Below are positions 43,495 through 53,091 of a stretch of 58,704 nt of DNA, one piece after another. The DNA is taken from positions 1 to 58,704 of the forward strand of contig CAZOLI010000018.1 of NCBI GenBank assembly GCA_964580675.1, given 5' to 3'. The DNA is from CAZOLI01 sp964580675 (GTDB lineage: Bacteria > Planctomycetota > MHYJ01 > CAYXQY01). Made by a program: the position numbers and the translations under genes. The notes under the pieces were generated by a model. The model was given only the letters and a program-made list of their open reading frames with translations, was not told where the DNA came from and searched no databases. Numbering within the stretch: the stretch's first letter is position 1; every line of letters starts with the position of its first letter.

Positions 43495-44115
43495 ATCGAA
43501 CGCGTAAACAAGAATTCGTTCCTCGAAAAATTAAAAGAGGGGAAGGAGGCGGCCTTTCGCACCCTTCTTGAAGAAATGGAGGAACCCCTTATCTCCTTTC
43601 TCTACCGATATGTTCAGAACCGAACAACGGCCGAAGAACTGTTCTCGGAAACCATGTCAAGAGTTGTGCAAAAAATTGAGGAATTCGAGCCCCGGGCCAA
43701 ACTAACCACCTGGATTTTCACAATTGCCCGGAACCTGGCGATGGATCATCTGAAATCAGCCCGTCAGAACACCACCAGTACGGTGGACTTCGGTGAGGAA
43801 CACACGGAAAATGTGATTTATTTAAATGATGTGCTTACGCAGAAAGGTGGAGATCCATCGGAAAATGTAACGCAGCGAAACGAAGAACAAAAAATCCAGA
43901 AATTAATGGCCACACTGAAACCGGAACTGAAAGAACCTCTTCTTCTCCGGTATTACGAACAGATGAAATACCGGGAAATTGGAAATGTGCTGGACATCCC
44001 CAAAGGAACGGCCAAATACCGTGTTCACAAAGCAATCAAAAAACTCGAAGAACGATGGGAGGAAGCCAGTGAATCCGATCGACAATCGCCCCCTTCTTTC
44101 GAAGACACGAAATGA
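43495..44115 (+). CDS. ECF-type RNA polymerase sigma factor
   Basis: Region 2 begins well upstream of the first ATG (43576): FLEKLKEGKEAAFRTLLEEM is the usual start of sigma region 2.1, then TAEELFSETMSRVV and TTWIFTIARNLAMDHLKS. Region 4 is LKPELKEPLLLRYYEQMKYR followed by EIGNVLDIPKGTAKYRVHKA. No ATG, GTG or TTG exists in frame between the preceding stop (43411) and 43576. The best candidate start is ATC at 43495, 7 bases after GAGGGGAG, giving 206 residues. ATC is very rare as a start, so a sequence error must also be considered. It couples by ATGA to the FecR-like gene and probably controls the secretion cluster. Confidence 0.85.
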   Translation: MERVNKNSFLEKLKEGKEAAFRTLLEEMEEPLISFLYRYVQNRTTAEELFSETMSRVVQKIEEFEPRAKLTTWIFTIARNLAMDHLKSARQNTTSTVDFGEEHTENVIYLNDVLTQKGGDPSENVTQRNEEQKIQKLMATLKPELKEPLLLRYYEQMKYREIGNVLDIPKGTAKYRVHKAIKKLEERWEEASESDRQSPPSFEDTK

Positions 44116-44834
44116 GTGAAGCGTGCAGCGAAAAGTGGGATTCGGTCATTACCAGCTACGTCCTCGGTGAAATCGAACAGGAAGAGGAAGTGCAGCTCCT
44201 CTATCACATCGAGGAATGTGAGCATTGCCGTGAGGCACACGACCGACGGACGAACGTGACGGACGCCCTTTCTTCCTGGACGGCTCCCTCCTCCTCCCGC
44301 AAGCGACGGGAACGCGTTCTTGACGAAATGAAGGCCGCTCACGAATCTGTCGGTGAGAAACCCCGGACACCGGTGCGAGCCGCGGCGGTGGTTCTGCTCT
44401 TTCTGGTTTCCGGAGCAATTATGGGAGCTCTTCTCTGGGGGCTTGAACACACCCCGAAGGCATCGGCCACGGGAACCATTCAACTTGAAGTTCAGGAGGT
44501 GCATGGAGAAAACCTGATAATTCGTTCCGAAGGAGGCAGTCGGATCAAACCCAGAACCGGTCTCGTCCTGACCGGTGGCGAAACCCTTTGGGCAGGGAAC
44601 AATACCTCGGCCGTCCTGACCTCCGGAAAGGGGGACCGGATCAACATACTGGAAAACACAACGCTTCGGATCGGCACCGGCACCTCCCCATCGGGTAACA
44701 CGACGCTCTATCTGCAGAAAGGCATGATTCGGGGGCGAATAACGCCTCGTGACGACCAGGAACTGAACCTGCTTACCCCTTCGGGCCGGGTTCGAACAAC
44801 GGACGCCTCGTTTGAATTATCCGTCAAACAATGA
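44112..44834 (+). CDS. FecR-like transmembrane anti-sigma factor
   Basis: 240 residues. A zinc-finger anti-sigma domain at the N-terminus (HIEECEHCREAH; His32, Cys36, Cys39) is followed by one TM helix (AAAVVLLFLVSGAIMGALLW, about 78-100) and a periplasmic FecR domain: GLVLTGGETLWAGNNTSAVL, RINILENTTLRIG, LYLQKGMIRGRITP. It should hold the ECF sigma at the membrane until a periplasmic signal arrives. It overlaps both neighbours by four bases. Confidence 0.9.
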   Translation: MSEACSEKWDSVITSYVLGEIEQEEEVQLLYHIEECEHCREAHDRRTNVTDALSSWTAPSSSRKRRERVLDEMKAAHESVGEKPRTPVRAAAVVLLFLVSGAIMGALLWGLEHTPKASATGTIQLEVQEVHGENLIIRSEGGSRIKPRTGLVLTGGETLWAGNNTSAVLTSGKGDRINILENTTLRIGTGTSPSGNTTLYLQKGMIRGRITPRDDQELNLLTPSGRVRTTDASFELSVKQ

Positions 44835-45697
44835 GCAAACGAATACTGATCGGCACGTTTTTCCTCGGTGTTCTGACCGGCTCGGCGTACATTCTATTCC
44901 ACAACTACACCGGGACGACACCGGAGGATAACAACAGGGAAGCGGTTTCTTCACACAGACCGGAAGCGGAAATAAAAACCGGCTCATCGGGACAGGAAGA
45001 ACAAATTGGTCTCCCGGAACTCATCCGGATCGTCCAACGAAAAACGGATCGATTGTTTCGGTACAACGCCTCCCGGCTGCGGTCCGTTCGCCTACCGAAA
45101 CCGGATCCAGAACAGAGCGGGCCATCCCTTTTTAATGATCTCGTCCGGGAGCTCAACCGTCGTGGATACCAGATTCTCGTAATGTCGGAGAACGGCCGGA
45201 CCGTTCATCGAATTCACGCCATGAACACGAACCGTCAGCTACCGGACGCCCCGCTTTCCCTCCGGGTTAAAAAAGGGAAAGTAAACGTAGAAACAGCAAG
45301 GGAAACCGGCACGGCGGAGGCCGGTGAACAGCTCTCCGTGGATTCGAACCAGCAAATTTCCATTACCAGAACATCCTCTACACCGATGCCTGCCAAAAAC
45401 ATCCACGACCGGCGTTCCGGAGAGGAAATGATCAGCGAAGAAAAGAAGGTACAATACATTCCCGCTGTCTTTTCGTTAAACCAGACAAAGAGTTCGGATC
45501 GGATGCGTGTTACCATGCCCGGAAACACCGAGGTCCCCCTTCTGACCGAACAGGGCCGAATGCTGGGACGTATCACCCTGCCTCACGAAAAAAACACCAG
45601 AACGTTAACCAGAAAAAACGGAAAATGGGTAATTGACCTTCAACTTCACCTGATACCTCAAAAACAGGATGACACACAAACGAACACCAACGATTAA
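44831..45697 (+). CDS. bitopic periplasmic protein at the GspC position
   Basis: 288 residues. N-terminal TM helix (ILIGTFFLGVLTGSAYILF). The periplasmic part has a short alpha/beta domain (LPELIRIVQRKTDRLFRYNA ... LVRELNRRGYQILV) that resembles the STN/secretin N0 fold, then a FecR-like strand set (SLRVKKGKVNVETA ... AEAGEQLSV). It is wedged between the anti-sigma gene and the secretin, overlapping both (4 and 29 bases). It could link sigma signalling to the secretin or take the role of GspC; no family is certain. Confidence 0.7.
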   Translation: MSKRILIGTFFLGVLTGSAYILFHNYTGTTPEDNNREAVSSHRPEAEIKTGSSGQEEQIGLPELIRIVQRKTDRLFRYNASRLRSVRLPKPDPEQSGPSLFNDLVRELNRRGYQILVMSENGRTVHRIHAMNTNRQLPDAPLSLRVKKGKVNVETARETGTAEAGEQLSVDSNQQISITRTSSTPMPAKNIHDRRSGEEMISEEKKVQYIPAVFSLNQTKSSDRMRVTMPGNTEVPLLTEQGRMLGRITLPHEKNTRTLTRKNGKWVIDLQLHLIPQKQDDTQTNTND

Positions 45698-47801
45698 CAC
45701 ATCAAACGGAATGTCGGTTTTGATGCAGACACTTCTGTTATCCACCGTCTCCTTTTTGCTGATTGGGATCCTGCCGGAACCGACGATCTCGGCCCAGCAG
45801 AACAACGGCGAAGAGGAAGAAACGGTGAACGTGGATTTTCCAAGAGGTGTTCAGCTTTCCACGTTCATCAACCTGGTGAGCCGGCACACCAACAAACGGT
45901 TTATCTACAACAGCTCCGACGTGCAGGGGAAAGTCACGATTATCGCCCCTAAGAAAATTCCGAAAGACGCTCTCTTTCAACTATTTTTGAGTGTGCTTCA
46001 ATCGAATGGCCTTGTAGCCAACCGGGAGGGACTTGGCGATAACGGAGAAGAGATCTGGAAAATCGTCAAGAAAACCGACCCGGGGACCCCTCATCCGGTC
46101 GTTACTGAAAAAGGGGAAGTGAAAGGCGGTCAGAAAATGGTCAGCAAGGTGTTTCGCCTGCAGCATGCAAACGCGAAGCAGGCCCAGGTGGCGATTGCCA
46201 ACCTGGTGTCAAACCGCCAGGGCGGCGTGATGAGCATAAAGGCGGTGAATTCCATCATCGTTACGGATTACGCACCAAACATCAATCGAATATCGAGAAT
46301 AATAGACCTCATGGATCGTCCCGTACAGGGGCCGGAGTTCGAAGTGGTGCAACTGGAATATGCGGCCCCGTCCCAGATGCAGCAACGACTGCAGCAACTT
46401 GTTCCCGCCATCGTTTCCGGACAGAACCAGCAGGGCGGGGGCGGACGTGCGCGACAATCCCAGCAGCCCAAAATCGTCGCGGATCCGGCCACGAGATCAC
46501 TCATCATCACGGCCATGCCCGAGGAACTGGAAAAATTAAAAAACCTCATCGATCGGCTTGATCAGAAAGTGGAACGCAAACCCTCCCAGATGCACCTCTA
46601 TCGTCTGGACAATTCGGACGCCGAGACAATTGCCGGTCAGCTCAGCGACCTTCTTCAGCAGGTCATGCAGGAACGGGAAAACCAGCAGGAAGGCCAGACG
46701 CAGGAAACACAGGCGCAGGTTCAGGAAGGACCCAGCATCGTCCCCGTTAAATCACAGAACGCCATCATGGTTTCGGCCAAACAGGAGGTGTGGGACAAGG
46801 ACATCAAGCCTCTCCTTGATAAACTCGATCGCCGCCGGGCCCAGATTCTACTGAACGCCACCATCGTGGAGGTGTCCGGAACCATAAACAAGGACGTCGG
46901 TACGGAACTCGGCACCATCGATGACCCGGCGGGAGACCCGAGAGGCTTCGGATTCTCGACGACGGGGCTACTCGACTTTACCAGCGTAGACGGAGACGAG
47001 GTACCGGATCTCCGGGCCGCTGCTCCGGCGGGGGGATTGTTCGGCATCTTCAAGGATTCCAACCGGAAAATTCCGGTGATGCTGAAACTCTTTCAGAGTG
47101 ATCAGATCGTGGACATTTCCCAGCTTCCCTACATCGTGACCAACGACAACCAGGAAGCCTCCCTATCCGTTAAGGAAGAGGTACCCATACGGGAAACCTC
47201 CCAGACCGACGTGTCCACCACCGAAAATGTCCGGTTTGAAGAAGCCGGTCTGGAACTAATTATCACACCTCACATCGCCGAAGAAAATTATCTTCGTCTG
47301 GACGTGGAATCGAGCTTCGACCAGTTTACGGGCGAGTCACAGGCGGAGGATCTCCCCCCCCAAAAAACCACACGGGAAATTCAGTCCCTCATGACGGTGC
47401 CGGACCGGCAGACCGTGATCATGGGCGGTCTGACGTCGCGGGTGAAGGACGATTCGGAATCCGGCATTCCGTTCCTGAAAGAAATACCCGGGCTCGGGTT
47501 CCTCTTCCGCCGAAACGAAACCGAAAGCCGAAAAACCACCTTATACATCTTCCTGACCCCCTACATTCTCCGGGACAAAAAATTTCGCGACCTCCGGTCC
47601 CTTACCCGGCCCAAAAAACAGGGGGCGGAAGAACTGACGGGACTGGACTTCGGGGAATCGGACGATATGGTTGGTCCGGGGGGAGCTCTCGATTCCCTGA
47701 ATCTGCACTCCCCCTACACAAAGCGGACGCGTGAAGACACCATGAAAAAATTCGAACATCTCTTCAAAACATCACCCGACATAAAACCCGACACCGAATA
47801 A
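45669..47801 (+). CDS. gspD: type II secretion system secretin GspD
   Basis: 710 residues with a signal peptide ending near PTISAQQ. N0 domain (GVQLSTFINLVSRHTNKRFI), then three secretin-N repeats: VSKVFRLQHANAKQAQVAIA, FEVVQLEYAAPSQMQQRLQQ, MHLYRLDNSDAETIAGQLSD, the last two with Gln-rich loops. The C-terminal secretin barrel includes VPDRQTVIMGGLTSRVKDD and IPFLKEIPGLGFLFRR, ending LTPYIL. It forms the outer-membrane channel. An alternative start at 45711 would shorten the signal peptide. It is followed by gspE after 2 bases. Confidence 0.95.
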   Translation: MTHKRTPTINTSNGMSVLMQTLLLSTVSFLLIGILPEPTISAQQNNGEEEETVNVDFPRGVQLSTFINLVSRHTNKRFIYNSSDVQGKVTIIAPKKIPKDALFQLFLSVLQSNGLVANREGLGDNGEEIWKIVKKTDPGTPHPVVTEKGEVKGGQKMVSKVFRLQHANAKQAQVAIANLVSNRQGGVMSIKAVNSIIVTDYAPNINRISRIIDLMDRPVQGPEFEVVQLEYAAPSQMQQRLQQLVPAIVSGQNQQGGGGRARQSQQPKIVADPATRSLIITAMPEELEKLKNLIDRLDQKVERKPSQMHLYRLDNSDAETIAGQLSDLLQQVMQERENQQEGQTQETQAQVQEGPSIVPVKSQNAIMVSAKQEVWDKDIKPLLDKLDRRRAQILLNATIVEVSGTINKDVGTELGTIDDPAGDPRGFGFSTTGLLDFTSVDGDEVPDLRAAAPAGGLFGIFKDSNRKIPVMLKLFQSDQIVDISQLPYIVTNDNQEASLSVKEEVPIRETSQTDVSTTENVRFEEAGLELIITPHIAEENYLRLDVESSFDQFTGESQAEDLPPQKTTREIQSLMTVPDRQTVIMGGLTSRVKDDSESGIPFLKEIPGLGFLFRRNETESRKTTLYIFLTPYILRDKKFRDLRSLTRPKKQGAEELTGLDFGESDDMVGPGGALDSLNLHSPYTKRTREDTMKKFEHLFKTSPDIKPDTE

Positions 47802-47803
47802 CA

Positions 47804-49513
47804 ATGAAGACCCTCGAGCGATTTGCGAAACAACTTGAGGAAGAAAATGGTGCCTCCCGACGGGATCTTGAGGATTGCTTTGACGAGGCCCGGAAATCCG
47901 GCAAATCCGTTCAGGAACTCCTCGTCGAAAAAGGGATTCTGACAGAAGAGGAGGCCCTGAAACAGTTGTCCGACTACCTCGACCTGCCCTTCAGGGACTC
48001 CCTCACCGGAACAAAAACCCCGGAACCGTACCTCAACAACGTCCCCGTCCAGTTTTCACGGCGAAACAACCTGGTTGGCATCGGAACGGAGAACGGCACC
48101 ATCATCGTCGCCCACAGTGAGCCCCTGGACCTTCATCCGATTGACGAAGTGTCCAACATGCTCGGTCATCCGGTTGAACAGGTGATATCACCCCGTGACG
48201 AAATTGCGTCGGCCATCAACCGGGCGTACAAAGACAAAGTGGATGTGGTCGACGAAATGCTGGACGACATGGAAGAAGAGGACGTGGAAGATATCGCCGA
48301 TGAGCTCGACACCTCTCAGGACTTGCTCGACCTGGCAAACAAAGCGCCGATCATCAAACTGGTCAACATGATACTGTTCCAGGCCCTGAAAATGAGGGCA
48401 AGTGATGTCCATATTCAGCCCTACGAGGACAAATTGCAGGTTCGGTACCGGATTGACGGCATACTGTACGACCAGATGACCCCACCCAAACGGGTCCAGG
48501 ATGCCATTATTTCCCGAATTAAGGTAATGGGAGACATGGACATCGCGGAACGGCGTCTGCCACAGGACGGTCGGACAAGCCTTCGAGTGGGAGATCGAGA
48601 GGTGGACGTACGGATATCCTGCGTCCCAACAACCCACGGTGAACGTATCGTCATGCGTCTCCTGGACAAAAGTGTGCGTCTCTATGAGCTGGATGAACTC
48701 GGCATGAGCGAGAACCACCTCCAGCTCATGAAGAACATGATCAATACCCCGCACGGCATTATTCTCGACACAGGCCCGACCGGAAGTGGAAAAACAACCA
48801 CCCTCTACGCGTCGTTAAGCCATCTGAGCAGCGTGGAGAAAAACATATTAACCATTGAGGATCCCGTGGAATATCAACTTCCGGGCATAAGCCAGATTGA
48901 AATTGCGCCGAAGAAAGGACTTACGTTTGCAAGCGGTCTCCGGTCCATCGTTCGTCAGGACCCGGACGTCATCATGGTGGGAGAAATCCGTGACCTCGAT
49001 ACCGCCACCATCGCGATCCAGTCCGCGTTAACCGGGCACCTGGTCTTCAGCACGCTGCACACCAATGACTCGGCCTCGGCGGTCACCCGTCTTCTCGACC
49101 TGGGCGTGGAGGCCTACCTCGTTGCCTCCTCCATCATTGGTGTGGTGGCCCAGCGATTGGTTCGGAAAATCTGTGATCACTGCAAGACGAAGTTCCGACC
49201 GGAACCCGAACGCATGGCCGAAATTGGCCTCAGTGAGGAGGACCTCCCGGCGGACGGCAAGCTCTGGCGTGGCGAAGGATGCAACCAGTGCATGGGAACC
49301 GGGTACCACGATCGGACCGGAATCTACGAAATACTCCCGATGAACGACCGGATCCGGGACCAGGTTATGGAAAAGAAAAGCGCAAGTGTCATTAAAAGCG
49401 GGGCCGTGGACCGAGGACTGAAAACGCTGCGCATGGACGGTGCCGAAAAGGTGGTGAAAGGCATCACCACCATAGAGGAGGTAATACGAATTACGCAGAT
49501 GGACGTGGCCTGA
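47804..49513 (+). CDS. gspE: type II secretion ATPase GspE
   Basis: 569 residues. N-terminal MshEN-like domain (LVEKGILTEEEALKQLSDYL), then an acidic hinge and the ATPase: ASDVHIQPYEDKLQVRYRID, Walker A GPTGSGKTTT (Lys330), Asp box TIEDPVEYQLPGI, Walker B DPDVIMVGEIRD, His box STLHTND. A CxxC zinc module (KICDHCKTKF ... GCNQCMGTGY) completes the C-terminal domain. It is a cytosolic hexamer that powers pseudopilus assembly. Confidence 0.97.
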   Translation: MKTLERFAKQLEEENGASRRDLEDCFDEARKSGKSVQELLVEKGILTEEEALKQLSDYLDLPFRDSLTGTKTPEPYLNNVPVQFSRRNNLVGIGTENGTIIVAHSEPLDLHPIDEVSNMLGHPVEQVISPRDEIASAINRAYKDKVDVVDEMLDDMEEEDVEDIADELDTSQDLLDLANKAPIIKLVNMILFQALKMRASDVHIQPYEDKLQVRYRIDGILYDQMTPPKRVQDAIISRIKVMGDMDIAERRLPQDGRTSLRVGDREVDVRISCVPTTHGERIVMRLLDKSVRLYELDELGMSENHLQLMKNMINTPHGIILDTGPTGSGKTTTLYASLSHLSSVEKNILTIEDPVEYQLPGISQIEIAPKKGLTFASGLRSIVRQDPDVIMVGEIRDLDTATIAIQSALTGHLVFSTLHTNDSASAVTRLLDLGVEAYLVASSIIGVVAQRLVRKICDHCKTKFRPEPERMAEIGLSEEDLPADGKLWRGEGCNQCMGTGYHDRTGIYEILPMNDRIRDQVMEKKSASVIKSGAVDRGLKTLRMDGAEKVVKGITTIEEVIRITQMDVA

Positions 49514-49537
49514 ATTATCCTTTTTCCAGTAATCGTT

Positions 49538-50758
49538 ATGCCCGTCTATCAGTACAAGGCGTTGAAGAATGATGGTTCGGAAATGGAGGGCATCGTGGAG
49601 GCGGACAGCCCCCGCGAGGCACGTTCCGAGCTCCGGGAACGCGACCTCCACGTCAAGAACCTGAACGCCGCACTCGAGGAGGAGACCGGTGAAAAGGAAG
49701 AACGTTCGTCCTTCCGAAAATTTTTCTCCCGGAAAAAGGAATCGGAACTTGCCAACATGACCCGCCAGCTCTCCACGATGCTCCGGGCCGGCGTTCCGCT
49801 GGCCGATTGTCTGACGGCCCTGATTGAACAGACCGAGACCTACGGCATGGAAACGGTTCTCCGGGACGTCCGGGAAAAAGTCACACAGGGGGAAACCTTT
49901 GCGGATGCGCTGGCAAATCATCCGGATTACTTCGATAACCTGTTTACCTCCATGGTACAGGCCGGGGAGAAATCCGGCGAACTTGACGACGTAATGCTCC
50001 GGCTGAGCCGGTACCTGCGATCACAGAACCGGCTGCGTCAGCAGGTGGTCGCGGCGCTAACTTATCCCGCCATCGTTATGCTGATCGGGTTCGGGGTTGG
50101 TATTGTGCTTATGACATGGGTGCTGCCGCAGATCCTGACCATCCTGGAGGAAGGCGGTGGTGAACTTCCACTTTCCACTCAAATTCTCGTCACTATATCC
50201 AGCCTCTTCCAGTCGTACTGGTTCGTGTTTCTGGCAGTGGCTGCGGGCCTCTGGCTGGTGTTCAAAGCATTCGTCGCAACCAAACGCGGAAAATACCTGT
50301 TCGACCTGTTTCTGCTGAAACTTCCCCTTCTCGGAAAACTGTTCCAGAAAGCCGCAATTTCTCGATTTGCGGCAACCTTCGCCACGCTTCTGGAAAGCGG
50401 ACTCTCGGTTATGGAATCCCTGAAGGTCGTTGAGGACATCGTGAACAACGAAGTGCTGGCCAATACCATCCGGGAGGCCCGGGAGGACATCATGGGCGGG
50501 TCCCGCGTGGCCCGGCCCATCCAGGAGGCGGAATTTTTCCCCCCGACCCTTGCCTACATGATCGGCATCGGGGAGGAAAGCGGCCAGCTGGAAGAACTGC
50601 TGGAAACGGTGTCCGACGCCTACGACGAAGAACTGGAGGTAACCACGGAGCAACTCACCTCCCTGCTGGAACCGATCATGATCGTTATTATTGCCGTGGG
50701 TGTGTTTTTCGTGGCCTTCTCGATTCTGATGCCTCTCATGGAAATGAATCAACTGTAA
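49538..50758 (+). CDS. gspF: type II secretion inner-membrane protein GspF
   Basis: 406 residues, the normal length. It begins with VYQYKALKNDGSEMEGIVEA, followed by two GspF domains: TRQLSTMLRAGVPLADCLTA / VTQGETFADALANHPDYFDN, and ISRFAATFATLLESGLSVME. Three TM segments (MLIGFGVGIVLMTWVLPQIL, FVFLAVAAGLWLVF, IMIVIIAVGVFFVAFSILM). It is the platform protein for the ATPase. Confidence 0.96.
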   Translation: MPVYQYKALKNDGSEMEGIVEADSPREARSELRERDLHVKNLNAALEEETGEKEERSSFRKFFSRKKESELANMTRQLSTMLRAGVPLADCLTALIEQTETYGMETVLRDVREKVTQGETFADALANHPDYFDNLFTSMVQAGEKSGELDDVMLRLSRYLRSQNRLRQQVVAALTYPAIVMLIGFGVGIVLMTWVLPQILTILEEGGGELPLSTQILVTISSLFQSYWFVFLAVAAGLWLVFKAFVATKRGKYLFDLFLLKLPLLGKLFQKAAISRFAATFATLLESGLSVMESLKVVEDIVNNEVLANTIREAREDIMGGSRVARPIQEAEFFPPTLAYMIGIGEESGQLEELLETVSDAYDEELEVTTEQLTSLLEPIMIVIIAVGVFFVAFSILMPLMEMNQL

Positions 50759-50789
50759 GTCAAGATCACCCCAATTTTCATCAGGTCCA

Positions 50790-51233
50790 ATGAACAACAC
50801 AAAACAGGGACGCAAACGCAGAGCAAATGCCGGATTTTCGCTTATTGAAATTATGGCCGTTGTGGTCATCATCGGCATCCTCGCCGCCGGGGCCGGTATC
50901 GTTGTTCAGAAACGTGTGTCACAGGCGAGAGTAACGTCCACGAAACGAACCATGAGACAGACCGCTGACGCCGTAAAAACCTTCAAAATGGACACGGGCC
51001 AGTACCCGCGCAGCCTGGACGACCTCGTCGAACAACCCAGCTACGTTGACGAGCACGACTGGAGCCAGTATCTGGAATCCGTCCCCGAGGATGGGTGGGG
51101 GAATGATCTTTCGTACGAACAGAGAGGTGGTGATTTTTCCCTGAAATCCCTCGGGTCCGACGGGAACCCGGGCGGACAGGGGGACGCCGCCGACATCACG
51201 CTGGAAGACCTGAAAAAAGACGATGACGAGTAA
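50790..51233 (+). CDS. gspG: major pseudopilin GspG
   Basis: 147 residues. The prepilin motif is NAGFSLIEIMAVVVIIGILA, with cleavage after Gly and Glu at +5 of the mature protein. KMDTGQYPRSLDDLVEQPSY and DGWGNDLSYE are typical of GspG. The C-terminus is Asp-rich. No prepilin peptidase gene is present in this window. Confidence 0.95.
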   Translation: MNNTKQGRKRRANAGFSLIEIMAVVVIIGILAAGAGIVVQKRVSQARVTSTKRTMRQTADAVKTFKMDTGQYPRSLDDLVEQPSYVDEHDWSQYLESVPEDGWGNDLSYEQRGGDFSLKSLGSDGNPGGQGDAADITLEDLKKDDDE

Positions 51234-51849
51234 CGGACCAGCAGACGTTTCAACACTTTGGTCTGGCGCGGCATTCCGGGAGTCGGGGTTCACCCTGGTC
51301 GAAATTCTCGCCGTGATCACCATTATTGGCATCGCCCTGATGACGGCCTTTATGAGCCTGGAGAACCTGACGCCGAAACACCGCCTTCGGTCCGAGTCGC
51401 GAAAGGTGGGATCGGTGATTCGCCGTGCACGAAACCACGCAATCCGTAAAGGCACCTTCGTCGAAATTTCGTACGAAACGGAACAGGACCGAATCCTCCT
51501 GTTTCCCGCAAGACAATCCGACTACCTGAAAAAAACGGACGACCGTCGGTCCTTCGACGACGAAGAAGATACCAAACAGGATCGGGAACCGCTTTACTCC
51601 TACAACCTTCCGACGTACATAAACCTGAAGGATGCGGTGGTACAGTCGGATGACCGGTTTCGGGAAGAAGGCGGAAAACTGCTGGTCGGACCCCAGGGAT
51701 TCGTCCGTCCCCACGTCGTTTACCTTACGGGAGAGGAGGAACAAAAAATGACCGTCCTTCCAAATCCATTGACCGGTTCGATTCGTTATCGTTACGGCCA
51801 CGAAAACGAAGATACCGTTATGAAGGATGAGCGCTCCTCCCTCCGATGA
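51223..51849 (+). CDS. gspH: minor pseudopilin, GspH-like
   Basis: 208 residues. Prepilin motif SGFTLVEILAVITIIGIALM after a ~20-residue leader, then a beta-rich globular part (GSVIRRARNHAIRKGTFVEI ... IRYRYGHEN). The order G-H-I-J and the size support GspH. It overlaps gspG by 11 bases. Confidence 0.85.
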   Translation: MTSNGPADVSTLWSGAAFRESGFTLVEILAVITIIGIALMTAFMSLENLTPKHRLRSESRKVGSVIRRARNHAIRKGTFVEISYETEQDRILLFPARQSDYLKKTDDRRSFDDEEDTKQDREPLYSYNLPTYINLKDAVVQSDDRFREEGGKLLVGPQGFVRPHVVYLTGEEEQKMTVLPNPLTGSIRYRYGHENEDTVMKDERSSLR

Positions 51850-52316
51850 AAAACCACCCGCTCCCCTCACCGGAACCAAACACAGCGGCGAAAAAAAATG
51901 GAGGGTTTACGCTCGTGGAGGTCCTGGCGGCGCTGATCATTCTCGGCCTTCTGGTCTCCTCCCTCCTGAAAATACGGTCCAACTCCATAGATGAAGCAAT
52001 CCTCGTCAAAAATTCCCGAAAGGCCTGGGAGCTGGCGAGGACCAAATATGGGGAACTGCGTGCCGAACAGGACCCGGAAAACATTCCGTCAGGGGGAAAT
52101 TTCCCGGACCACGAAGGATACAGCTGGGAAACGTCGATTGAACGAAAAATATTGTCGGCTTCACCGCCGCCAAATGATCAACTCTTTAACACACCAGCGG
52201 ACGAGGAGGAGCGGCGTGTCATCTTTCACGTGGTTCTTAAGGTGTTCTACCCCGGGCCGGAGGAGGAACAGTCCATAAAATTGATTATGTACCGTTTGCC
52301 CCCGGACGACCTCTAG
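51846..52316 (+). CDS. gspI: minor pseudopilin, GspI-like
   Basis: 156 residues. Prepilin motif NGGFTLVEVLAALIILGLLV after a 20-residue leader. It overlaps gspH by ATGA. It is shorter than GspH, with the AWELARTKYGELRAE helix common in GspI. Confidence 0.82.
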   Translation: MKNHPLPSPEPNTAAKKNGGFTLVEVLAALIILGLLVSSLLKIRSNSIDEAILVKNSRKAWELARTKYGELRAEQDPENIPSGGNFPDHEGYSWETSIERKILSASPPPNDQLFNTPADEEERRVIFHVVLKVFYPGPEEEQSIKLIMYRLPPDDL

Positions 52317-52349
52317 GATCCCCCGAAATATTTCAATTCGTTAAACACC

Positions 52350-53069
52350 ATGCATAAGAGGGAACGACAAAACGGTTTCACGCTCGTGGAATTGCTGGCC
52401 GCCATGCTTATCATGGGCATGATTTTGACCGTGACCGGGGGCATACTGGTTACGACACTCAAAGCCCGGAAAAACATCCAGGACACGTTCAAAAAAAGCA
52501 ACCAGGGAGTGGCAATACTTCAAATCATGAGTCGGGACATCTCCGCCGCCACACGTCCCGACAAACGAATCAAAAATCAGCAGGGCTCCCCCCAGCCAAA
52601 TATTTTCTACGGGAAAAACGACGGGTCGGGGCCGTTCGGCAAAGATGAGCTGGACTTCGTCACCACGGAAAACACGTGGGACCCGGCGTCCCGCCGATTC
52701 GCCGACATCAGTGAATGCGGATATCTACTGAAGGAAAATCCCGATGCGTCCAGCCTGTTCCGGCTGTACCGTCGATCACAGCCGTGGATCGACGAAGACC
52801 CGGTCCGGGGCGGCACGTTGACGAAGCTCCACGACCGCGTCGCCGCCCTGAACTTTGAATACCTGAAGCAGGTCAATAACAACAATAACAATCAACCTCA
52901 GACCCGGTGGGTGGAGGAGTGGGACGACAAAGAAGAGAAAGGACTCCCCCTGGCGGTCCGCATCAGCCTGACCGTTCGTCCGAAAACGGACGAGGACGAT
53001 GACGCATCGGACTCGGGTCGGGAGAACGAGAAGACGTTCGAAACGATCGTTTCCCTGTCAACGCGCTGA
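52350..53069 (+). CDS. gspJ: minor pseudopilin, GspJ-like
   Basis: 239 residues. Prepilin motif NGFTLVELLAAMLIMGMILT with a short leader. VAILQIMSRDISAATRP and the larger size fit GspJ. A Asn-rich stretch and an acidic loop near the C-terminus are unusual. It closes the cluster; there are no GspK, L or M genes here. Confidence 0.84.
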   Translation: MHKRERQNGFTLVELLAAMLIMGMILTVTGGILVTTLKARKNIQDTFKKSNQGVAILQIMSRDISAATRPDKRIKNQQGSPQPNIFYGKNDGSGPFGKDELDFVTTENTWDPASRRFADISECGYLLKENPDASSLFRLYRRSQPWIDEDPVRGGTLTKLHDRVAALNFEYLKQVNNNNNNQPQTRWVEEWDDKEEKGLPLAVRISLTVRPKTDEDDDASDSGRENEKTFETIVSLSTR

Positions 53070-53091
53070 GGACGCCCAACACGCCTTCGGA

